A stretch of DNA of 64,000 nucleotides from Bisporella sp. PMI_857 (taxonomy: Eukaryota > Ascomycota > Leotiomycetes > Helotiales > Helotiaceae), in contig JAJSPD010000028.1 of assembly GCA_021307315.1 (NCBI GenBank), positions 496,001 through 560,000 of the forward strand. The letters run 5' to 3'. Positions within the stretch are counted from its first letter, which is position 1, and the number at the start of each line of letters is the position of its first letter. The translations under genes were made by a program, and so were the position numbers. Below, piece by piece: positions 56,844-64,000 of the stretch. The notes under the pieces were generated by a model, which was not told where the DNA came from, did no database searches, and worked only from the letters and a program-made list of their open reading frames with translations.

Positions 56844-57588
56844 ATGCCAAAGGCCGAGTTTACAGTCGAGCAATGGGAAGCACAGCGGGCAACGTTTACA
56901 AGGCTCTATGTTGATGAGGATAGATCTCTCAAAGAGATAGTAAGTATTATGGCAATGGAGTACAGCTTTACTGCAACGTAAGTGTTGCATTTTCTTGACT
57001 GGAATAATGAAATTGACTACAATCAGAGAGCGACAATACAAACGCAAGATTTCAGCCTGGAACCTTGATAAGAATATTAAAGAGAAGGACATGAGAGTTA
57101 TTGTCCACAAAATGTTGAAGAGAAAGTTCGAGGATGACAAAGACAGCGAATTTCTTGTCCATGGTCGCAAAGTGCATGCTCATAAGATCTTACGGTACCA
57201 CAACGACAAAGCACCTGAGTATATGCCGCTGTCGAATCGTATCGGTAAGTGATACGGTGGGCTAATAAATCTCAGCCAAGTCCTAACGAGAATAGTTACT
57301 CCATCGCATATTCAGTACAGAACTCCTGTACCTACTCCGCATTTAGAAGAATGCACGGAGCAGTCAACTTCCATTGCTCATTATTCTGCGAGCGATGTTT
57401 CCCCAGCAATAATAACGTCCACTGACACCTCTAATACGAGGCAATGCTTTGCTGGAATGCCCCCTCGTAGCCGGCAATCTCAAATCGATCTCCGAATTCT
57501 AGATTTTGAACTTGGACAATCCGATTCAACCATCGAAGTCGTGGGTAACGCAATGGCAAAGGTCTGGCCCTTGATATTCTCCACATAA
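56844..57588 (+). CDS. Clr5-domain protein
   Basis: Exons 56844-56977, 57027-57244 and 57296-57588, with introns of 49 and 51 bp (the second with CCTAAC), close in phase to 214 aa if the taa at 57586 is the true stop. Residues about 5-65 form a Clr5 domain: EQWEAQRATFTRLYVDEDRS, LKEIVSIMAMEYSFTAT and ERQYKRKISAWNLDKNIK. This small domain is found at the N-terminus of many fungal proteins and is named after the S. pombe silencing factor Clr5. After it come a basic segment (HKMLKRKFEDDKDSEF) and a Ser/Thr-rich stretch. The next exons (57613 onward) belong to a cyclin in a compatible orientation and spacing, so the stop may lie inside an unrecognised intron and the two parts may be one gene. Confidence 0.72.
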
Positions 57589-57612
57589 AGTCAAAAATTA
57601 AAGGACTGACAG

Positions 57613-58507
57613 GTCTGCTGTTTCTTGTGGCACGGACCCTCAGTGCGGCCAACTTCAGGTTAGTAGAGCAAATAAGTGCTGAATCCTCCTACTGATTATA
57701 AATAGCATTCCACAAATGGGTAGTTACAGTACTCGCCACTACTCGTGTCACTGTTAATGTCTGTATCCTAGCCATGGCATATCTTTATAAGTTGAGGTGC
57801 AGAAATCCTGGGGTAAAGACTAAGGCAGGAAGCCACTACAGGGTGCTAGGCGTAGGACTGATCCTAGCAAATATGTGTAAGTTGCTATAGACCCCCCTAA
57901 GCTTTCGTACTTATACCAGACTTTGCGGGACTACATAGCTAATTGGAAATCAGTCTTGGACGACAACAATTATACCCTTCGTACTTGGGCGGAGGTGACT
58001 GGCCTGTCTCTTTCAGAGCTACCTATTATGCAAGTTGAATTCCTCAGCAATTTCACATACGACCTATTTTTCGGTCCAAAACAATGGCAGGAATGGAAGC
58101 TTACGTTCGCCCGGTTTAAAAATGCCCCCGAAGAGACACTGCCTACATTGTGGTCAGAAATAGTGGCGGGAAAGCAAGGCAAGCATTCTTCGTTGTCTTT
58201 GACAACACCAAAGGTCCATACAGGGTACGAAGCACAAGAACTTTCCCAGGGATTATCCCCTGTAGGGGTTCGTCTATCGGGCGAAAAAAGTAATCTAAGT
58301 CCAATCCCGACATTGGAGGAAAGATCATCCCAATTGGAGGTGAACAACGCTCCTGTTGCCTCGATCATAGCCCCGAGTCAGCTAAGGTACCACACTGTAG
58401 GATCGCCACAAGATATTTCCTCGCCTGGATATCTTCCATCTTCGCCTCTTTCACCAGGCGCAGAATTTTTACAGGAGTGGATGGCACTTGTAAATGGAAG
58501 TTTATAA
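57613..58507 (+). CDS. Pho80/PCL-type cyclin, 5' end uncertain
   Basis: Cyclin-box exons: up to 57658 (GPSVRPTS), 57706-57876 (AFHKWVVTVLATTRVTVNVC...YLYKLRCRNPGVKTKAGSHYRVLGVGLILANM) and 57939-58507 (NWKSVLDDNNYTLRTWAEV...LPIMQVEFLSNFTYDLFF). Introns are 47 and 62 bp (GTTAGT...AATAG and GTAAGT...CATAG), both phase 1. The pattern matches fungal PF08613 cyclins, which activate Pho85-like kinases; typical members read 'F..WV..VL..TQVT.NV..LAL..IYRLK..NP' and 'DDN.YT..TWAEVSG..'. The C-terminal 110 residues are Ser/Pro-rich. I cannot find an own start codon: the first visible exon has no ATG and follows directly on the Clr5 exons, so it is partial, fused or broken at the 5' side. Confidence 0.7.
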
Positions 58508-58587
58508 CGCAGCTTAAATACTGTTAGAAATGAGTCCGATTATGGTTAGTGTAAAAGAGCAACCAATTAATTACTACATCCCTATAG

Positions 58588-58645
58588 CGGTCGTAGTTTT
58601 CGGCGAAAGACATATTTTGCTTACAAATATTCCTTTTTCGCCGAA
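58588..58645. repeat. Inverted repeat, probable pogo-type TIR debris
   Basis: TTTTCGGCGAAA (58597-58608) is repeated in inverse orientation as TTTCGCCGAAAA about 25 bp later. The outer sequence, GCGGTCGTAGTTTTCGGCG after a TA, looks like the end of a fungal pogo-type element. It lies about 350 bp beyond the 3' end of a transposase remnant. Confidence 0.45.
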
Positions 58646-58960
58646 AAGAAATGGTGTTGCTTCGAGCGCCCTGCTTTGAACGAAATTATGCTATTCATCT
58701 TTCCTTGAAAAGTCACTAACTTATACTTAATTAGATGCTAATTTTCCTCCAAAGAGTAAACAAAGTGTGACTGTATTGTTCCTTTTTTTTTTTTGGCCAC
58801 AAAATATATCTTTCATTTCTGCCTTGGTTAAAGAGATACATCTGTTATAGCTATTATACTTTCGGAATATAAATAGTCACAAGTAATAACATACTCTATA
58901 TGCGAACCGATCACTTTCCACTATCATACAACACTTCACCTTAATTACAGTACCACCACA

Positions 58961-59470
58961 CTATGAATCAACTATAATTACATCAGAAGTAGCTGAATCA
59001 GACAATTCTATTGCCACTTTACAGGTCCGTGTATTATGGCGAGGCTTACCACACACACCACAGTACCGCACCTTCTTATGAGTCCTTGTTGTATGACACT
59101 TATTTTGCCGTGTTTCTTGTACCACCTGCTCATTTATAGCCTTTTGATCTAGTAAATCCTCTGCGTCTTGCACAGTAGGTGGCCTCCAAGCCGTACGCGT
59201 GTTTTTTTTTGCTCTCCGGCGTTTGCTTAAAGCTTCGTTGGCATTTCTTAGTGTAGAGACCTCAGCCCGTAAAAAGGGCCACCTCGTGCATTATTTCCTT
59301 TTTCCTCCTTTGAAAATTGATTAACAGCGTTTAGTATTGGGGTCGGTGAGCTATTCTAGTGGTTTGAAATACGAGTCTTAACAAGTCCAGTTTGCGAGTC
59401 GGCTTCTAGAGGTTCTGTGGTGTCTTAGAAGCGCAAGGGTCAGTTGGCACCAAGGGGGGGCAGTTGGAGG
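58961..59470 (-). pseudogene. Pogo/Tc1-like transposase, C-terminal remnant
   Basis: On the minus strand the last 70 codons are open (MQDAEDLLDQKAINEQVVQE...VRYCGVCGKPRHNTRTCK...). The CxxC-x4-H-x4-C knuckle followed by an acidic Ser-rich tail is the usual C-terminus of fungal pogo-like DDE transposases. Upstream, with frameshifts and stops, come AEVSTLRNANEALSKRRRAKK and SSPTPILNAVNQFSKEEK, again family-typical. The catalytic DDE part is absent, so the copy cannot move itself. Confidence 0.75.
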
Positions 59471-59589
59471 CCTCCATATCAACGAGCGACATGATCCAAA
59501 GTATCCAGAGGATAACTCTGAACAATTTTACAAGGATAATTCTCTAGTCATATTTTGTACATAGAACTCTTGCTTCTTACATACGCCAA

Positions 59590-60092
59590 GACCACTCCTT
59601 CTCAAGAAGCGCTAGCAAAAGCCGATGAGCAATATGGGAAGACGATTCTGCAGCGACTGGAAACTTATGATTGCTAGTAGCCTGCCAGATTTAAACCTTG
59701 GGCATCGAAGCCTAAAACAAATTCGAGTTTCGACAAGTTTTTGCCTCCTCAAAAATTATGAGAAGATTTCTTTATGAGAGATCCTCCGGCAAATCTATAA
59801 AATATTCACACCTTGATGATGAGACTTTACCTTTCATTGCCACTTTGTCGTCGTTTTTGGACAATAAAGCAAAGACTACGGGAAAATTCAAGTTACACGG
59901 GAAGCATGACACCGCTCTACAAGGCATTTTTTTTGCGCCTGCCAATATATATGGAGGGCGGCAGTAGAATCCCCACCACCACAGCCTGGAATTTCACCTT
60001 TGGAAATGATGATCAGATGTTTTCTGTATCACGGCGCTGATCCGGAAGCAGTAGACGCGGATGGAAAGGCGGTTCTCGATTATGCAACGTGA
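59590..60092 (+). pseudogene. Possible ankyrin-protein remnant
   Basis: Scattered coding-like pieces: EALAKADEQYGKTILQRLET at about 59606-59670, and LYHGADPEAVDADGKAVLDYA ending in a stop at about 60024-60092. The latter reads as a degenerate ankyrin unit. Different frames and stops separate them. Confidence 0.3.
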
Positions 60093-61131
60093 TGCGTAGA
60101 TGGGAGGAGGTACGGGCCCGGCAAGCGGTCAAGTCTTACTCATTATCAAAGTCTACACATGCTATGCCGAAAATGTGTCTTGACAAAATGACATAAAGAA
60201 TAGATAGTACAGAGCGATAGAGAGACGTAGTCTGGGTATAAAACTAATGATACCTGGCGGGATTGAGTTCCGTTGTAAAACGGGACTGGTGCGCTGCTTG
60301 CGACTTCCAATTTGCATGTAGGTGGTACGTAAAATGTCTGCCAAGTTGACTTTGAGATGTTCATCTTTTCCATTGGTACTCCCACTATCACCAAGCAAAC
60401 ATCTGAGAGCCGGTCAATCTTTCTCCATCGTCGAGTCGCTCAGACTCCAACGATAATAAGAAGCAGAAAAGGCGGCGTCGAAACGGGCAGACTTCTATCA
60501 TTCCTCCATGCCGCTGAACCGCCAACAGACGAACCTGGGAGGTGGATCTGGTGGTGTTCAGCCTTTTGCCGATGTATCCTCTCATACAATGAGAGAGTGC
60601 ACGAATTTATTGCCGTTCCCTGTACTAATCTAGGATGAGACGGCATAGTATTGTGAACATACCATTGGTGGCAATCACATCTGTGCAACGTGGTGACCAG
60701 TATCAAGTCCGATGAGGACCGCCTCTAGGCAGGACAAAATGCGGGAACACGCGTTGGAGATAAAGCCTCCTACAGAAAAAAGGAACGATATTGGTCACTA
60801 AGAAATGAAACTCATTTCGTGGCTTTCGAGCAATGCCGTCACCGATATAAAGTAAATTCACGGAACAGCAAAAAATGCAACTTCTTTCTGCCGGGCTCCA
60901 TATAAACGCTTCTCTATTATCATTATTTTTGTTAATGATCGTTATTTCAACGCCTGGATACCAATTGAGTCTAGAAATTGATAAATGCCCATCCCATATG
61001 CCAAATTTATCCTCCAACGCCTGGCTGAATAGTGCGACGAAAATGCCAACTCCTAGGACGCACCCCGCCCGCTCGCTATGCCGCTCCAAGATATTTATAC
61101 TTACGGAATGGAAACGCAATGAGGAAACAAC
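60093..61131. other. Intergenic stretch
   Basis: No gene recognised. ORFs on both strands (60703-61119 minus, 60875-61273 plus) overlap each other and the end of the next gene without any motif. The stretch includes the 3' flank of the glycosyltransferase-like gene. Confidence 0.5.
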
Positions 61132-62449
61132 TCAAGCCTTGCAGTGGTCCCAACTGCTATATCCAAGCTCGTCGACCCATGATGTTAACCGGTCTAGCTC
61201 TTCATCAAGCGCTTCCGAGTGCCGATTTGTTTTCATGAACAACAATTCGAATGCGTTGACATTTCCGCCATAATAATGTCCACCTTGCAACATATCACTA
61301 TTTTTGTGGCACTCCTCTTCCCATCCCTCATGGATCTTCTTCGCTGAATATGCCTCCATCATCACATCGAACTTATATCCTGCTGCCATGATAAGCAGTG
61401 CAGCATGTATCTCAATTGAAACTGCCTCCCAATACTGTGATGGACACGAATGAATCCCAGGAGTCGCAAGGTAGGGTATAGGGAGGGTTGGATCGAGTTC
61501 ATGGTCTGCTGGCCAACTGATCGCTCTGAAGTTCTCGATCGTCCAGGCGTTGGGCCAAATCAAGGTCTCGAGGCCAACGCGATCGAGTGCCCAGATCATT
61601 GATTGAACATGCATTACAGGATCGCAACTCATTGACATGCCGACCAACTACTCATTGTCAGTTTCCTCACGTACGTCTGTATCTCGAAATAGCATACCTT
61701 GACCTCGTCCGTCAACTTATTAAGATACATGTCACTCCAGCATCCGTCCGCCCAATGCGGCATAAATGGCCCTCGAATGCTTGCATTGATCAGAATATAC
61801 CGCTGGTAACCTTTATAGAAATCGTTCCCGACCAACACCTCTGCGAACGCTCCCAAATCATAACATTTATTTGGTCGTCGATGAACTCTGATGTTTGGTT
61901 TTTTGGGGATCAATCTATCCTCCTTTGAATCTCCTTGGATGATAAACAGAAAATCTGCATTGCCATGCAGCGCATGCGCAAGGAAGAATTTGAAGTTCAG
62001 AAGCGCTGCTGGAGTTTCAAAAAATGCGAAGAGGATAAGGGGCCGATTCGATCCTTCGGGAACGGGGTCAAACGGATTCTCCGGCCATGAGGAACCTGTT
62101 GCTTTGGCGGGCACTTGCTTGGTGGGTGTCGGTTTTATTTCAGCGACAGTTGTTGCAACTTGCTCGTCCTTCGCCATCGCCTCGGTCATGGTGTATGTGT
62201 TTTTCGTGTTAACACCTTCGTATCCTGCTCCCCAGTCCTCTTTTAATACCGCATCTACATGATCTGGCGCGTGTCTCTTGGGTGGAAATTAGTCGGCAGA
62301 AGCAAAGCCACGAATGCGAGACTTACACGAAATGGGTTGAGATCAAGGGAGAACATAGTCCACACTACAACGAGCCCGAAGATCGCAAATACCCATGGCG
62401 TCGTGAAGCGGAAATTCTTGAGTGTTGGCGCCTTCATCTTCTTGTCCAT
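61132..62449 (-). CDS. Type II membrane glycosyltransferase-like protein
   Basis: Three exons, 62449-62327, 62276-61698 and 61647-61132, with 50-bp phase-0 introns (GTAAGT...CTAAT...CCCAAG; GTATGC...CTGAC...GTAG), giving 405 aa. A short basic N-terminus precedes one transmembrane helix (WVFAIFGLVVVWTMFSL, about 19-35), as in Golgi type II enzymes. The lumenal domain reads LILFAFFETPAALLNFKFF, ADFLFIIQGDS, RVHRRPNKCYDLGAFAEVL, YILINASIRGPFMPHW and CWSDMYLNKLTDEVKLVGMS, then HVQSMIWALDRVGLETLIWP, and ends near GNVNAFELLFMKTNR. I know this pattern from uncharacterised glycosyltransferase-like proteins of fungi, plants and algae; the donor and acceptor are unknown. The start is the first ATG of the frame (upstream only GTG). 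Confidence 0.85.
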
Positions 62450-64000
62450 GTCATTCCCCGATACAGAAAGAAATAAAACGAATGGCACAGCGGCGGGTAG
62501 AGCGAGCAGGTTGTTGAAAAGAATTGAGGAGTGGGATCACCATCTATGGAATGAAGTGCAAAGGAGGTTTAGTGGATCACTCATTTGATGCCTTCTTGGC
62601 GCGATAAGATTTGGTCTCGCCTCCGCCGACAAGGCTGGGTAAGGCCAAGGAGATCATGATTTGAAGTTTTGCTGAGGCAAAGCTTGAGGGAGATGCAGCA
62701 CTGCCTCATTTCCTGGGGCTCGTCAATCCCATTGGTTTTCAATCGCGGAACCCCATAATCTCCTCTATCAAATTATGTTATTCGTATCCTCAAACGAGGC
62801 CTTACAGCGTTACCCCTCAGACAGGATAGAACACGAAGTTCGCTGTTGTGTTACCACACTCGATGTTGCCAAAGTGGACTTTTTGAGTTCAATGCAAAGT
62901 GCCAAGGACCTGGATCCTTGATGGTCCCCTGGATCTTCAACCTTCCTCTTCTCCGGCCTATCGTCTGAGCTCGGGAAGCCCAATGCAGGTCTAGCCTAGA
63001 ATGATCACTGTTGTCCGGGACAACTACCCACTATCTGAAAAACTGGGTTATATGGACAAGTTCATTGGTGGAGCGACCGACAGGGCTGATGAGTCAAGCA
63101 AAGTTGAAGCTGAGCTTAAATTTAGCAGAAACGGGAACACGAAATGCCAAGCCTGAGAAAAGGAGAATAAAAACGGCAATCATACCTCTTCCATTACCCC
63201 TATATCAACCTGAAAACCTCCTTTTCTAAGCGACAGATCTCATACTAGAGAAGTCTAAACTATTCTCTGATGTTTCACCTTTGTTTTATTTTCGTATATT
63301 GGAATTACAGTCATGCAAGATTGTATTTGGACTGTCTATTCTTGTATAATGCAATTTGCTTTCTTGGGAACTGGCAGGCCAAATCAGTCTACTTTTGGTT
63401 ATTCACCATTTGTATCAATGTTATTACAGCACGTTCTTTTTCAATCTACATTTCAAAGAGCATCTTTATTATCAGGTAGCTCCCATATTGCGCAGTCGCA
63501 ATCACAATTATGGCTTGGACGGATGTGAAATCTTAACAGCAACAAGCTACAACGATTGAGGGATTATAAGTATTCGAAGTAAAACAGCTTGTGTTATTAA
63601 ATCTCGCCAACCATAAACCGAGATATTTCAAGTACTTCAAGTATTTCAATTAACCCGAATGCCAGAAACAAATATTTGATTATTAAAGCATGTGTTACTA
63701 TCAAATTGTCTTTGCATTGAGCTACTGTTTTAGTAAAGTATTTGCGTAAATTAAAATTCTCTGCATGTAATAAGTTCGCAAGTCGCGACTCCTCTACACA
63801 GGGCAAGAAGTAGGTAGACTTGAGATTCGCCCGTGTGTTTACTTGCCAAGGCCTATGCTGGCCCAAGCCGAACTGAGAGCGGGGTTCAATCGCAATATCC
63901 TAAGCCTTGGCCACACCTTCTGTCGAGGCAAGATGTTTAATATAGCTTCAGTATTTATTGGGTAATATGGTCAGTGAAATCCTGTTCCAAAATGGGTTCC
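62450..64000. other. Gene-poor stretch at window end
   Basis: Contains the promoter of the minus-strand glycosyltransferase-like gene. The plus-strand ORFs at 63011-63229 and 63270-63559 and the minus-strand ORF at 63597-63866 have no recognisable motif. Confidence 0.5.

Noticed and set aside
60703..61273. Opposed ORFs of 138 and 132 codons
   Set aside because: No motif; they overlap each other and the end of the glycosyltransferase-like gene, so they are probably UTR sequence.
1..64000. CRISPR arrays, rRNA, bacterial operons or integrative elements
   Set aside because: The window is eukaryotic fungal DNA; no regularly spaced repeats or rRNA segments were seen.

Overview
The window is nuclear DNA of a filamentous ascomycete (Pezizomycotina). 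The evidence is gene structure (GT-AG introns of about 43-130 bp, often with CTAAC or CTGAC branch sites) and gene content: HET-domain genes, a fungal ankyrin protein, a Clr5-domain protein, a BAR-SH3 protein, a Zn2Cys6 regulator with a fungal_trans region, a DUF2306 membrane protein, a GH3 glucosidase and pogo-like transposon debris. A leotiomycete is my guess from the overall look only. About fifteen genes look intact; they sit between long AT-rich, gene-poor stretches holding decayed genes and small inverted-repeat elements. In one decayed HET gene the in-frame stops replace conserved Trp codons, as expected after C-to-T/G-to-A mutation such as RIP.

Layout. 0-7 kb: HET pseudogene, a MITE-like element, an odd small Cys-tailed ORF pair, and a four-helix membrane protein. 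7.3-9.1 kb: an intact ankyrin protein with a fungal N-terminal domain. 11.4-12.9 kb: a dead CYP52-like P450. 13.3-18.1 kb: a divergent conserved pair, BAR-SH3 and a DUF2439/ZGRF1-like protein, sharing a promoter with a GC-rich inverted repeat. 18.1-25 kb: essentially empty. 25.1-26.6 kb: an uncharacterised Cys/His-rich protein. 28.8-30.8 kb: HET-ankyrin pseudogene. 51.4-53.4 kb: another HET pseudogene. 54.2-54.7 kb: a 537-bp TIR element. 56.8-58.5 kb: Clr5 exons running into a Pho80/PCL-type cyclin. 59-60 kb: transposase and ankyrin remnants. 61.1-62.4 kb: a type II membrane glycosyltransferase-like protein.

The centre (31.8-49.9 kb) is the most coherent block: two tandem SnoaL-like proteins, an aldehyde dehydrogenase and a Zn2Cys6 regulator on the plus strand, facing a CAO-1-like carotenoid/stilbene cleavage dioxygenase, a DUF2306 membrane protein, a CocE-type hydrolase and a secreted GH3 beta-glucosidase on the minus strand. 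Together they could remove glucose (and perhaps ester groups) from a stilbene or related phenylpropanoid glycoside, split its central double bond to two aldehydes, and oxidise these to acids under a local regulator. This is inferred from gene neighbourhood and family knowledge. The regulator carries an apparent frameshift, so the block may be losing its control.

Exon boundaries were worked out by hand from splice signals and reading-frame closure. No database search was run; family names come from recognised motifs.
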